A DNA stretch of 64,000 bases from Phycisphaerales bacterium AB-hyl4 (lineage in GTDB: Bacteria; Planctomycetota; Phycisphaerae; Phycisphaerales; Phycisphaeraceae): NCBI GenBank assembly GCA_041821185.1, contig JBGUBD010000011.1, positions 61,778 to 125,777 of the forward strand, written 5' to 3'. Positions 8,770 to 16,840 of this stretch are shown here, piece by piece. A program made the translations under genes and the position numbers. The notes below the pieces were generated by a model. That model was not told where the DNA came from. It was given only the letters and a program-made list of their open reading frames with translations, and did no database searches. Position 1 is the stretch's first letter; each line of letters opens with the position of its first letter.

Positions 8770-8973
8770 ATGAAAGCCTGCGCTATCCTGTCCTGTGTCT
8801 TCGGGCTAATGGGCATTTTTGTGTTCGGCATTCCTTTGGGCATGGCGGCCATTGTTCTCGGGGTAATCGGTGGCGTCGGGGGTTATTCCTACGCGTGGGC
8901 TGGCATGACGCTCGGGATCGTCAACGTGCTCTACGTCTCGTATTGGCTGCTCCGGATGATGGGGGAGATCTGA
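8770..8973 (+). CDS. Small membrane protein
   Basis: A 67-residue, strongly hydrophobic protein with two to three membrane spans (LSCVFGLMGIFVFGIPLG, AAIVLGVIGGVGG and the TLGIVNVLYVSYWLL region). It resembles DUF4190-type small membrane proteins in its Gly-rich paired spans, but the match is by eye only. The ATG was chosen at the start of the hydrophobic region, with a GGAG about 9 bases upstream. Confidence 0.5.
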   Translation: MKACAILSCVFGLMGIFVFGIPLGMAAIVLGVIGGVGGYSYAWAGMTLGIVNVLYVSYWLLRMMGEI

Positions 8974-9136
8974 TCTTGGCAGTTATGGGTACTGGCGGCG
9001 AAATGCTGCGCTGCCCGCTACATGTGCGGGCGGGACGCCGTGGAGGCTGGCCAGGCATACTCCTTCATCATGTGCCTGGCGACGCTCTTTGCAATGGGAT
9101 GAGCCGGCATGGCATTGTTGTCAAGGGAAAAACGTC

Positions 9137-9604
9137 ATGAAGGTCACCTGCCCCAATTGCGACAAGAGCTATCAGCTGGCGGACCATCTGGCGGGCCGGC
9201 GCGTCAAGTGCAAGACGTGTCAGCACGTGTTTGTTGCTCAGGCTGAGATGGCGGCTGTCGCCGTTCCAGCGCCGGTCAGCTTTCAGGCAGAATCAGAACC
9301 AGTGAAGGCTCCGGCGGGGCCGACAACCACTCCTCGCGAGTATTACGACCAACTCCCATGGTACCGCAAGGGGCACATCATGAGTCCGCTTGTCGTGATC
9401 GGCCTACTCATGTGCGGATATGGATGGATCCCGATCGTGGTGGCACTATGGACCGGACCGATTTACCACTACCCGAAACTGGATGCCAGCGAATTGCGAG
9501 AGTGGCCTGCGTGGAACAAGTACGTTTTCGCGGGAGTGCTGGTGCTTGTGTTGATCCTTACGTTCGCGCGGCTGGTCGACGGGGTGATCCACGGAGGTAC
9601 GTAG
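9137..9604 (+). CDS. Zinc-ribbon (MJ0042-type) membrane protein
   Basis: A 155-residue protein. It opens with a zinc-finger/MJ0042 domain with CPNCDKSYQL and KCKTCQHVFVA (two CxxC knuckles, residues 5-35). A Pro/Ala-rich linker follows, then two transmembrane segments (about 88-108 and 131-150). Planctomycete genomes hold many proteins that pair this ribbon with membrane segments; their role is unknown. The start at 9137 is set by the ribbon and by an AGGGA about 8 bases upstream. Confidence 0.7.
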   Translation: MKVTCPNCDKSYQLADHLAGRRVKCKTCQHVFVAQAEMAAVAVPAPVSFQAESEPVKAPAGPTTTPREYYDQLPWYRKGHIMSPLVVIGLLMCGYGWIPIVVALWTGPIYHYPKLDASELREWPAWNKYVFAGVLVLVLILTFARLVDGVIHGGT

Positions 9605-9639
9605 TACGTGATCGGCGGAGGCGGTTGGTCTGTCAGTTG

Positions 9640-9996
9640 TCATCGCCGAGTACTGCCACGTTTTTTTTGCGTCCGTTTCCGCATGGTTTCGGCCATGGCG
9701 CTCAGAAGTTCGAGATCATCGTCGGGCAGATCGCGAATGATGCGCATGATGGCTGCTATCGCCGGGGGGCTGGAGGTTGAATCCTCGTCCAGCCCCAGCA
9801 GGTGGTCAGCGGAGACGTGGAGGGCGAGGGCAAGGCGTCGCAGGTTGTCAAACGAAGGCTTACGTCGACCGCCCTCGATCTGCGCGATGACACTCTGCTG
9901 GAGGCCGGCCGCTTCGGCAAGCTCTGCTTGCGTCATGCCACATTGTTGCCGTGCGGCCAGAACACGGTTTGGCAAATCGGAGGGGTTGACAGTCAT
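9640..9996 (-). CDS. XRE-family repressor
   Basis: A 118-residue protein with an XRE HTH at about 10-65 (CGMTQAELAEAAGLQQSVIAQ, then EGGRRKPSFDNLRRLA) and an acidic-to-basic C-terminal tail. It is divergent from the gene set at 10044 onward, with a 47-base intergenic space holding two short palindromes. This is the layout of a phage or element immunity repressor and its early operon. The ATG overlaps the edge of the palindrome, which suggests autorepression. Confidence 0.85.
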   Translation of the reverse strand: MTVNPSDLPNRVLAARQQCGMTQAELAEAAGLQQSVIAQIEGGRRKPSFDNLRRLALALHVSADHLLGLDEDSTSSPPAIAAIMRIIRDLPDDDLELLSAMAETMRKRTQKKRGSTRR

Positions 9997-9997
9997 A

Positions 9998-10025
9998 GCG
10001 AATTCGCAATAATAAAAATAGCTAT
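9998..10025. promoter_or_regulatory. Candidate repressor operators between divergent genes
   Basis: The A/T-rich divergent region holds two perfect palindromes, GCGAATTCGC (9998-10007) and ATAGCTAT (10018-10025). They sit between the XRE start and the rightward operon and are reasonable binding sites for the XRE repressor. This is based on position and symmetry only. Confidence 0.4.
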
Positions 10026-10043
10026 TCAGGTATCGTCGTGATC

Positions 10044-10970
10044 ATGGCACGGGTTGAGTGGTATTTGGATTTCCGGAGCAAAACGATGTGGACAGGTGAA
10101 CATGGTGACCTTGTGACGTTGAAAGATGGCCCGATGCGAAAACTTTTCGTCGCAGGGCTTTCTTCGTTGCTTGCGGATCTGGGGAAGGTGCCCGCCGATA
10201 CGCCGGCAACCGGCATTCAGATGTTTGACGAGCTTTCGCGCGACCAACAATTGATGCTCCTGTGGCAGGTTGCTGAGCCACTCCTGGTCGAGGCGTGTCC
10301 GGCTCCCGAACCGACGATTCATCTGGATCTTACCGTAGCAGCCATCTACCGGCACGCACTCGATCGCACATTGCAGGAGGTGCACGGCCGTGTGGTGTCG
10401 CGAACGTGGCGACAGATCGTTTTGGACGTTCAGCGGGCACTGGACCTGATTCGCTGTGTGGAGATGGACACACGGGATGAAGGCAAGTGGGAATCCGTTG
10501 TTGAAATCGCCCGGGACCGGCTGGTTCGGACGGAACTGGCATGGGAACACCTGGACCGCATGCTGGACGATCCTGGGCTCGCCAGGCGTGCGCGGGAGGG
10601 CTGGGATTTGCCACGGGACTATTTCTGTGCGGTCGCGCCCGACCCGACGCCCCAAGAGGCATCTGCCGCAAAGGAAAGGCTTGCGAAATTCACGGACAGC
10701 GGTCTGGCGAGTGAATCACCTGCTGCCGAACCGCGTGAGTTGTTGATAGCAGCGTCGCTGCGAAATCTTGTGGATCTGCCGGAGGATGAGCCGCTCTACG
10801 CGCTTTACCGCCGGGGCGATCCGCAGGCCGTCGGCGTCTTCTGGTCCAAACCCGACGCGTATAAGGCAGGGATGCACTTCGACAAGCCGGCAGTGGTGAA
10901 GAAAATTCGAGGCGGCGTCCGGCAAAGGAGGCAGGACCATGGAGCGGCGACTGACAAGACTGGTGACTGA
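10044..10970 (+). CDS. Hypothetical protein, first gene of mobile-element operon
   Basis: About 308 residues if started at ATG 10044; a GTG two codons earlier is also possible. It is soluble with no membrane segments and many Trp/Arg/Leu helical stretches. The C-terminal part is basic (KPAVVKKIRGGVRQRRQ). No family is recognised. It overlaps the next gene by 32 bases and is divergent from the XRE repressor, so it is probably under that repressor's control. Confidence 0.6.
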   Translation: MARVEWYLDFRSKTMWTGEHGDLVTLKDGPMRKLFVAGLSSLLADLGKVPADTPATGIQMFDELSRDQQLMLLWQVAEPLLVEACPAPEPTIHLDLTVAAIYRHALDRTLQEVHGRVVSRTWRQIVLDVQRALDLIRCVEMDTRDEGKWESVVEIARDRLVRTELAWEHLDRMLDDPGLARRAREGWDLPRDYFCAVAPDPTPQEASAAKERLAKFTDSGLASESPAAEPRELLIAASLRNLVDLPEDEPLYALYRRGDPQAVGVFWSKPDAYKAGMHFDKPAVVKKIRGGVRQRRQDHGAATDKTGD

Positions 10971-11616
10971 GGCCATCGTCCGTAAAGCGACGCAGTTCAT
11001 CACGGCAGCCAACATGGATTGGTGGTGGCAGGCGCTGGAGTCACAGGAACCCGAACTGACTGGGTGGGTCTGGCATCAGGCCGACTGCATTCAGCAGCCA
11101 TTGCAGGCTGGCAGTCCCAGCCCCTCGCCCTACGACACAACGCGCAGCACGCAATGGATCCTGCTGACCACCTTTCTGTCGATGCGGCTCGGGCATGACC
11201 GCCTGTGGCGGCGCACGATGCAGACCAGTGGTTTGAGGCGGCTTGACCCGGATGCATCACAATGTCAACCGTTCACCCTGGACAGACGAGCACACTACTT
11301 TCGTTCGCCCGAAGACCGGCTGGTGACCCGTACCACGATGGCTTGGGCATCCTCACTTTTCCGGTCGAACTACCTGACGTGCAAACTTACGGAGGTGGAG
11401 CCCACGCTTGCCCGGCACATTGTCTGCGAAGTGGAACAAGTGGCCGTGGTGCTGAAAAGGATGCGCTATTGCGAGAAGGCAATCGCCATGTTGGAAAGCA
11501 ACATGGCGCACACGGTGTTGGTGGCGGCCGAAGCGATCCGGGCAGGACACTTCCGATTCTGGAAAGGCACGGCGCTGGAGCCGGTCCTCTGCAAACTGGA
11601 TCCCAGCTTTGCATGA
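10939..11616 (+). CDS. Hypothetical protein
   Basis: A 225-residue, probably mainly helical protein that opens MERRLTRLVTEAIVRKATQ. A strong ribosome-binding site (AAAGGAGG, 7 bases upstream) inside the end of the preceding gene supports the start and the operon. Trp-rich segments (MDWWWQALE, GWVWHQADC) are notable. No family is recognised. Confidence 0.6.
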   Translation: MERRLTRLVTEAIVRKATQFITAANMDWWWQALESQEPELTGWVWHQADCIQQPLQAGSPSPSPYDTTRSTQWILLTTFLSMRLGHDRLWRRTMQTSGLRRLDPDASQCQPFTLDRRAHYFRSPEDRLVTRTTMAWASSLFRSNYLTCKLTEVEPTLARHIVCEVEQVAVVLKRMRYCEKAIAMLESNMAHTVLVAAEAIRAGHFRFWKGTALEPVLCKLDPSFA

Positions 11617-11779
11617 TGCTCGGGCGAGATAGGCTGATTTGATGATGTGTGTCACAGGAAAACGATAGCAGCGCATGAACGTGGCCTTCGGGGAACGTGT
11701 TCTCAGGATCCACACCGAGCATAGGTTGATGACTCGAAGGAGACCGAGGCCAGTCGAGGGATGAGCAGAGAGGTATGGC

Positions 11780-12499
11780 ATGTGGCTTGTACACAACGAA
11801 CCGATCCATCTGACGCATGCGAGGGGAAAACTATTCCGATGTGGTGTGTCGGCATTTGCCAGACGGCTGATGGAACACGACTTTCCAAACGTCGGTTGTC
11901 CTCCGTTCGATCTGCTGGGGATACGACCCAAACTCGCCTGCCTCGAAACGGTGGCCAGAGCACTGCTGGGGCGAGGGCGGCCGACGAACTGTCCGAACCT
12001 ATGGACGGATGCTGCCGTCTTTGCCACGCTGCGGCATCTTGAGCAGGCCGCGGCGAACCAGACCCACTTTGAACCCGACCTCGCTTTTCCGTGGGGCCGG
12101 CTCGTACGCGATGCGGCGTTCGAAGAACAAGGTGGCGTTTGGTGGCTGTTGCAGAAGGGAGCAGCGCAGCGATCCACCATTCATCTGCTGCGACAGCGAT
12201 GGACCAATCTCGATTGGTCATGGGTGGAAAGATCCGCATCGCCGGAACGGGATTGGCTGAGGCAGGGACACTATCTGTTCCAGGATGATGACGCATTCGC
12301 CCGGGCATTGCCTCCTTCCTTTTTCCTGGTTCGACCGTCGGAACCTACGCCGGACGAATCTGGCCGACATCGTACGTATCTGCTGGGGCTGGCGAGAGCC
12401 AACCCGGCGCATAGGAGGCGTCGGTCGCAAACGGTGGATGAGGAGCCACGTCCAATTGTTGAGCAGGTACGTCGAGTCTCCAGACGAATCAGTTTCTAA
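11780..12499 (+). CDS. Hypothetical protein
   Basis: A 239-residue protein beginning MWLVHNEPIHLTHARGK, with AGAGAGG 6 bases upstream of the ATG. It is soluble, with a Trp-rich middle (GGVWWLLQKG, NLDWSWVERS) similar in composition to its neighbours. The C-terminal 35 residues are strongly basic and may bind nucleic acid. No family is recognised. Its position between the element's operon and the Gam-like gene suggests it belongs to the same mobile unit. Confidence 0.5.
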   Translation: MWLVHNEPIHLTHARGKLFRCGVSAFARRLMEHDFPNVGCPPFDLLGIRPKLACLETVARALLGRGRPTNCPNLWTDAAVFATLRHLEQAAANQTHFEPDLAFPWGRLVRDAAFEEQGGVWWLLQKGAAQRSTIHLLRQRWTNLDWSWVERSASPERDWLRQGHYLFQDDDAFARALPPSFFLVRPSEPTPDESGRHRTYLLGLARANPAHRRRRSQTVDEEPRPIVEQVRRVSRRISF

Positions 12500-12549
12500 A
12501 CATTCAAGGCCGTGCCGCCGCGATCAAGCGGTCACAGGAGGAGGAACAG

Positions 12550-13071
12550 ATGATGAGCAACGTCACCAGCCATCAGATCTGCGACGAACGAACTGCCAAT
12601 CGCATCGCCAGGCGCATCAATGCTGCCCGAAGCTACGCCAAGCACGTCGATGAATGGGCAGCCGCCGAAATCCGTCGCGCCCAGAAGCAGGAAGAACGTC
12701 TGCTGCAATGGTTCGCCCCGCGGTTGGAGGCATGGGCGAGGTGGCGGCTCGGAGGGGGCCGCCGCCGCTCCATTGCCTTGCCCGGGGGCACGTTGAGCCT
12801 GCGCCGACAACCTGTGCGTCCCACCGTGGTGGCGGAGGCGGAGGTTCTCGCGTGGTGTCGTGACCATCTTCCCGCCGCAATCGAACTCGACGTGCGGGTT
12901 GCAGGGCCGCAGGTGATTACGGTGCGGCAGTGGCTGGAGCAGACGGGGTTGGAGGCGGAGGCAGTGGAGAAACTGCGGCGCAGAATCGTTGCTGAGCACG
13001 TGAAGGTGAGCGGCGAAATGCCGCCCGGCATGGAGATGGGCGGTGGTGATGAGCGGCTGTACATCAGCTAA
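12550..13071 (+). CDS. Mu Gam-like host-nuclease inhibitor family protein
   Basis: A 173-residue protein. An N-terminal helix with regular charged heptads (about 18-60, RRINAARSYAKHVDEWAA) leads to a small sheet region (RRSIALPGGTLSLRRQP) and then EVLAWCRDHLPAAIEL and a C-terminal helical segment. This order matches phage Mu Gam and its relatives, which bind DNA ends and resemble Ku. The start has a near-perfect GGAGGAGGAAC site. Gam proteins protect incoming linear phage or transposon DNA. Placement beside a tyrosine recombinase fits a mobile element. Confidence 0.65.
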   Translation: MMSNVTSHQICDERTANRIARRINAARSYAKHVDEWAAAEIRRAQKQEERLLQWFAPRLEAWARWRLGGGRRRSIALPGGTLSLRRQPVRPTVVAEAEVLAWCRDHLPAAIELDVRVAGPQVITVRQWLEQTGLEAEAVEKLRRRIVAEHVKVSGEMPPGMEMGGGDERLYIS

Positions 13072-13243
13072 TGCAGATCGTGAAGCTTCCGGCCACGCAG
13101 CCTTGGTGGCCACCGTCTCGTCCTCCGAGTATCCCGGTCCGTACCAAGGGCAGTGAGTCAGCTGAACAAGTTGCATGTCATGCGTTGTTTTCGGCGCGGC
13201 TGACATCGCGTGCCTCATCGCTTCCCAGCAGGAGAATCCATCC

Positions 13244-13879
13244 ATGAACACGGCTACGCATTGGAAGGTGGACGTCACTAAAATCCTCTGCCGCTCAGAA
13301 ATCACCACGGTCCTGGCCGACCTGAAGCGGAAAGAACCCCGATCAGTGAACACGCGACAGAACTTGATCATCTTCCGGCTGTCCACCTGCTGCGGCCTGC
13401 GGGCCTCGGAGATCGTCGGGCTGAACCTCGGTGATCTGCGGGTGGGCGTGACGCGTCCCTACATCAATGTACGCAGGACGATTGCCAAGGGCGACAAGGC
13501 ACGCCGGGTCCCGCTGTGGTGGGACGCCGGCACACTCGCGGACCTCGAGGCGTGGAAAGTGCATCGGCAGGCGAACGGTGCATCCGCAGGCGATCCGCTG
13601 ATCTGCACCCAGTGTCGCGGCAACGAAGGCAAGCGGCTGGATCGGTTCAACCTTCGCAAGCGCTTCCTCGCCGCGTGCAGTTGTCTCGGTGACGATCGCG
13701 TGGCTGACCTGACCATCCATCACGGCCGGCACAGCTTCGTCTCCCACGCTCTGGCAGGCGGTCGCTCACTGGCCGAGGTGCGGGATGCGGCCGGCCACAG
13801 CAATGTGGCGATCACCTCGATCTACACCCATGTGGCGGTGGACGACGAAGGTGAAACGGGACACCTGTTCGTCTTCTGA
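13244..13879 (+). CDS. Tyrosine recombinase/integrase (catalytic domain)
   Basis: A 211-residue tyrosine recombinase that is nearly catalytic domain only. All key residues are visible: Arg53 (CGLRASEI), Lys85 in KGDKARRVP, His159-x-x-Arg162 (HHGRHSF), His185 (AGHSNVAIT) and Tyr194 (SIYTHV). Family members usually have about 300 residues with an N-terminal SAM-like core-binding domain. Only about 40 residues precede the catalytic fold here, so that domain is missing or very short. The ATG follows AGGAGA 8 bases upstream. It probably acts on the ends of the element containing the XRE and Gam-like genes (inference). Confidence 0.85.
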   Translation: MNTATHWKVDVTKILCRSEITTVLADLKRKEPRSVNTRQNLIIFRLSTCCGLRASEIVGLNLGDLRVGVTRPYINVRRTIAKGDKARRVPLWWDAGTLADLEAWKVHRQANGASAGDPLICTQCRGNEGKRLDRFNLRKRFLAACSCLGDDRVADLTIHHGRHSFVSHALAGGRSLAEVRDAAGHSNVAITSIYTHVAVDDEGETGHLFVF

Positions 13880-14410
13880 TGCCTGCAAAAGCTAGATTGA
13901 CTGGTGGCGTCGACTTCTGAACGACGTAAAACAACACGTCACAAGAATCGCAACCAGCCGGTCCTTGAATTACATTAGGTGAACTTAATACTCCCCCCCT
14001 TTGACATACGAGTACTAGCCGCCCCCGCAGGATAGGGAGGGCAGGTCACAACACACGACATATGTAGCATGTCGAAGAGGGTACCCTTGGCGAGTGGTTC
14101 GACGAGGCGGCCGAGAGTTACAATACGCTGACCGATATGACGATCAGGAATCGCCGCCAGACGTCGGGTCAGAATGAAAGATGTTTATGGTCGAAACAAA
14201 AGCACTCAAACCCAACACCTTCTTCATTAAAGTCTTTGGATCCGGTTTGCCCGAAGTGGACGGCCTCTTCGTACCTTCAACCGTAACCCCCGCCAAATCC
14301 GAGTCGGGAACCGTCCCAATCAATGTTTGTGGTGCACATCTTCATCGGCGTCACACCTCCGTCTGCCGGTTTTTGCCCATTGGCGCTCCCTCTAACGTAA
14401 CGCCGTTAAG
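13880..14410. other. Intergenic region, likely mobile-element boundary
   Basis: No convincing gene in about 530 bases between the recombinase and the desaturase. It holds the repeat unit at 13996-14053 shared with 50034-50091. Just before the desaturase start there is a TAACG...CGTTA symmetric motif (about 14394-14409) that could be a regulator site. The rest is unremarkable. Confidence 0.5.
13996..14053. repeat. 58-base dispersed repeat, copy A (IS110-end-like)
   Basis: CCCCTTTGACATA, then 22 variable bases, then GATAGG, AGGGCAGGT and ACAACA in fixed order. Copy B at 50034-50091 has the same blocks at exactly the same spacing (24 bases from TTGACA to GATAGG). Copy B runs straight into an IS110-type transposase relic, so the unit is probably the non-coding end of an IS110-family element. 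Here no transposase coding sequence follows. Confidence 0.55.
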
Positions 14411-15406
14411 ATGGGGCAAATGAACCGCTACGAAGCCCCATCTTCCGAGTCGCAGCGCGAGGTCCTCACGGGTCTGACGGAGACGGTCAGGAAGAGCCTT
14501 TCTCTGCTGATCCCACCCGAGAAATCGTGGCAGCCGACCGACTACCTGCCCGACCTGACTGCTCCGGACTGGCACGAGCAGTTGGCCGAGTTTCGCGAGC
14601 CAGCCAAGGGCCTGTCCGACGAGGTGCTCGTCGTGCTCGTGGGCGACATGGTCACCGAAGAGGCGCTGCCCAGCTACTCGGTGTCACTGAACATCATTGC
14701 CCAGGATTTCGAGGGCACAAGCGATGCCCCGTGGGCCCGCTGGCTGCGCGGGTGGACTGCCGAGGAGAACCGCCACGGCGACCTGCTCAACGCCTTCCTC
14801 CGCCTCACCGGCCGAGTCGAGATGAAGTCGGTCGAGCTCACGGTCCACCACCTGCTCAACAACGGCTTCAACCCGCGGGTGCACCCCGATCTCTACGCGG
14901 GCCTGGTCTACACCGCCTTTCAGGAGCGAGCGACCAAGATCTCGCACAACAACGTCGGCAAGCTCGCCGCCGCCGAGGGCAACGTCGCCCTGGGCAACAT
15001 CTGCCGACGCATCGCCGGCGACGAGGCCCGTCACGAAATGTTCTACACCCGCATGATGAGCGCGGTGCTGGAGCAAGACCCAGCGGGCGGCACGATCACC
15101 GCTGGGAACATGCTGCGGCGCATCATCGCCATGTATGACGGCAAAGATCCCGACCTGTTCGACCACTTCTCCGTGGTCGCCCAACGGCTCGGCGTCTACA
15201 CCGTGCGTGACTACGCCAGCATCGTCCGCCATCTTGTGGACACATGGGGCATTGCCAATCTGCCATTGACGGGCAAGGCGGCGCGGGCCCAGACCTTTCT
15301 CTGCCAGCACGCCGAGCGCGTCGAGTTGCAGGCGGACAGGGTCGCCGAACGCATTGCGCAGGAGCCGCGCATTCGCTTCAGTTGGATCCACGATCGGTTG
15401 GCGTGA
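14411..15406 (+). CDS. Acyl-ACP desaturase (diiron, FA_desaturase_2)
   Basis: A 331-residue soluble stearoyl-ACP-desaturase-family enzyme. The diiron ligands are visible: Glu83/84 (VTEEALPSY), Glu119-x-x-His122 (EENRHG), Glu172 (QERATK), and Glu205-x-x-His208 (DEARHE). It introduces a double bond into acyl-ACP using O2 and reduced ferredoxin, adjusting membrane fluidity. No clear ribosome-binding site precedes the ATG at 14411, and another ATG lies three codons in. A possible small ORF overlaps its stop as GTGA. Confidence 0.92.
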   Translation: MGQMNRYEAPSSESQREVLTGLTETVRKSLSLLIPPEKSWQPTDYLPDLTAPDWHEQLAEFREPAKGLSDEVLVVLVGDMVTEEALPSYSVSLNIIAQDFEGTSDAPWARWLRGWTAEENRHGDLLNAFLRLTGRVEMKSVELTVHHLLNNGFNPRVHPDLYAGLVYTAFQERATKISHNNVGKLAAAEGNVALGNICRRIAGDEARHEMFYTRMMSAVLEQDPAGGTITAGNMLRRIIAMYDGKDPDLFDHFSVVAQRLGVYTVRDYASIVRHLVDTWGIANLPLTGKAARAQTFLCQHAERVELQADRVAERIAQEPRIRFSWIHDRLA

Positions 15407-15600
15407 CGGCCGTGGAACCCCGCGAAGAGCTTGAAAAGGCGTCAGGCCGGCTCCAGCAGCACCGTCAGGACGACCCGCGTGTTCACCTGCATCGTACCAC
15501 CGACTTGCTCAATGCGCTCGCGACGCGCACCGGCAGAGGCTTTGTCGCCATCCGGAAAGCTGGCAAACTGCAGTTCGAAACAAACTCGCCAACTGCTTAG
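15403..15600 (+). CDS. Possible small ORF coupled to desaturase
   Basis: A 65-residue frame whose GTG start overlaps the desaturase stop (GTGA). It is charged and soluble, opening VTAVEPREELEKAS, with normal high-GC codon use. The opposite strand also carries protein-like sequence here, so this may be a chance or relic frame. No family is recognised. Confidence 0.3.
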   Translation: MTAVEPREELEKASGRLQQHRQDDPRVHLHRTTDLLNALATRTGRGFVAIRKAGKLQFETNSPTA

Positions 15601-15638
15601 ATTACTCGGGCAACCGCACGCCCCTCCAGATAAGCCCC

Positions 15639-15791
15639 CTACGCCCTGATAGGTGGGCGGGCCATGCGCTCGGTGTCGTGCCGGGCCAACTCGCCTCTGG
15701 TCATCTGCTGCGGAGTATGGATCTCGGCTTCGATGACCGCGCAACTGGATTGCATGGTGGTCACATTCAAAATCTTTGCCAGCGATGACAC
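15639..15791 (-). CDS. Possible small ORF downstream of membrane protein gene
   Basis: On the minus strand after the 15854-16540 gene, a protein-like frame ends TRGELARHDTERMARPP. It could start at a GTG (15791) or an internal ATG (15755, 38 residues). Sense upstream of the GTG also reads like protein, so it may be the tail of a decayed gene. No family is recognised. Confidence 0.25.
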   Translation of the reverse strand: MSSLAKILNVTTMQSSCAVIEAEIHTPQQMTRGELARHDTERMARPPIRA

Positions 15792-15853
15792 GCCTCGCGG
15801 GATGGCATCTGGGGCTTTGTTGTCGCAAATCCATCCAGTTGCGTCGGCCTTGT

Positions 15854-16540
15854 CTATGCCGTCGCCTCAACTCGCCCGTGCCGCTGTTTGTCACGTTGCC
15901 AACAGGCGAACGACGCAACGGTAAAACCCAGCAGGACAGGCAGGAACATTTCCAACCCTTCTTCCTTCGATTGCATCATCTGCTGTGCCATGTCCGGGAT
16001 GGTGATGCCGAACATGTCCTCGGCGATCGCCGGCGTCCGATCCAGCACCTTGCTCCCGATGCCAACCGCCACAACGATGAGCAGCAGTTGTGCCCACGGC
16101 ATGCGGTGGGGTTCCTGATGGCGAAGATAACGGTAACAGGTAAGACCGACGACGATGAAGCAGGCCACGCCTGCTGCGACGATCACGCCGATCAACAGTC
16201 GCTGCGTGAGGGGGAAGCTGGGATCAATGTAGTAGCCGATCTTCAGCACGCTGTAACCGGCGAAGTGTTTGTGCCAGTCGGCTTCACGCGCTGCGGCAAG
16301 CAGACAGACAAACGCCGCTGCCGCCACCCGCCACGTGAACGGACGCAAGATGATGAACATAGCTGATGCAACCCCCAACCAGAGCCACAGGCTGGTTACT
16401 TCAAACAAGCCTGACTCGTCTGCATAGAGCCATCGACGCGACTGTTCGCTCGTGAAGTACCATGGCAAAAGACTCAGCATAATTGTCGCTACGACGAGCG
16501 TCAGCAGTGTGGCACGTGTTAACGGGGAAGATGGTAGCAC
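15854..16540 (-). CDS. Six-span membrane protein, paralogue of the next gene's C-terminal domain
   Basis: Started at GTG 16540, which has AAAGGA 8 bases upstream; an ATG 51 codons earlier would add a hydrophilic, non-conserved stretch with no such site. The 228-residue product has about six membrane segments with short charged loops (RRWLYADESGLFE, SKEEGLEMFLPVLLG). It aligns along its whole length with the C-terminal half of the neighbouring protein at 16841-18331, sharing SRWLYAD, FE, LWLWLG and the EEGLE-LPVLLG end. Function is unknown. The pair looks like a gene duplication in which one copy became fused to a methyltransferase. Confidence 0.7.
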   Translation of the reverse strand: MLPSSPLTRATLLTLVVATIMLSLLPWYFTSEQSRRWLYADESGLFEVTSLWLWLGVASAMFIILRPFTWRVAAAAFVCLLAAAREADWHKHFAGYSVLKIGYYIDPSFPLTQRLLIGVIVAAGVACFIVVGLTCYRYLRHQEPHRMPWAQLLLIVVAVGIGSKVLDRTPAIAEDMFGITIPDMAQQMMQSKEEGLEMFLPVLLGFTVASFACWQRDKQRHGRVEATA

Positions 16541-16840
16541 GCAGTTGGTCCTTTCATGCGGCTGGCTTGAGCGGTCAGGCTGGCCGGACAGTCGTCGACG
16601 TTCCAATGGATTAACGTACGTGGTGTGGCAACAAGGCAAGTTGCGGTTCTGGTGATGGAAGTACCTCTCCTCCAAGTCGTTGCCAAGCAGCAAGCCAAGC
16701 TCGTGCTGTGAACCGACCGTACGTTCAGCACCACCGGGCAGGTACAGCGCGTCGAAGTCGACCGGTGATCCAGTGAACGGTCAACCACGACGCCGATTCG
16801 AAGCGGGATTCTGCTCCATGTTCAGATTCGATTGGATACT

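Noticed and set aside
15442-15640. Minus-strand HicB-like start (MQVNTRVVLTVLLEPA)
   Set aside because: The resemblance is limited to the first strand; no HicA partner and the frame ends at once.
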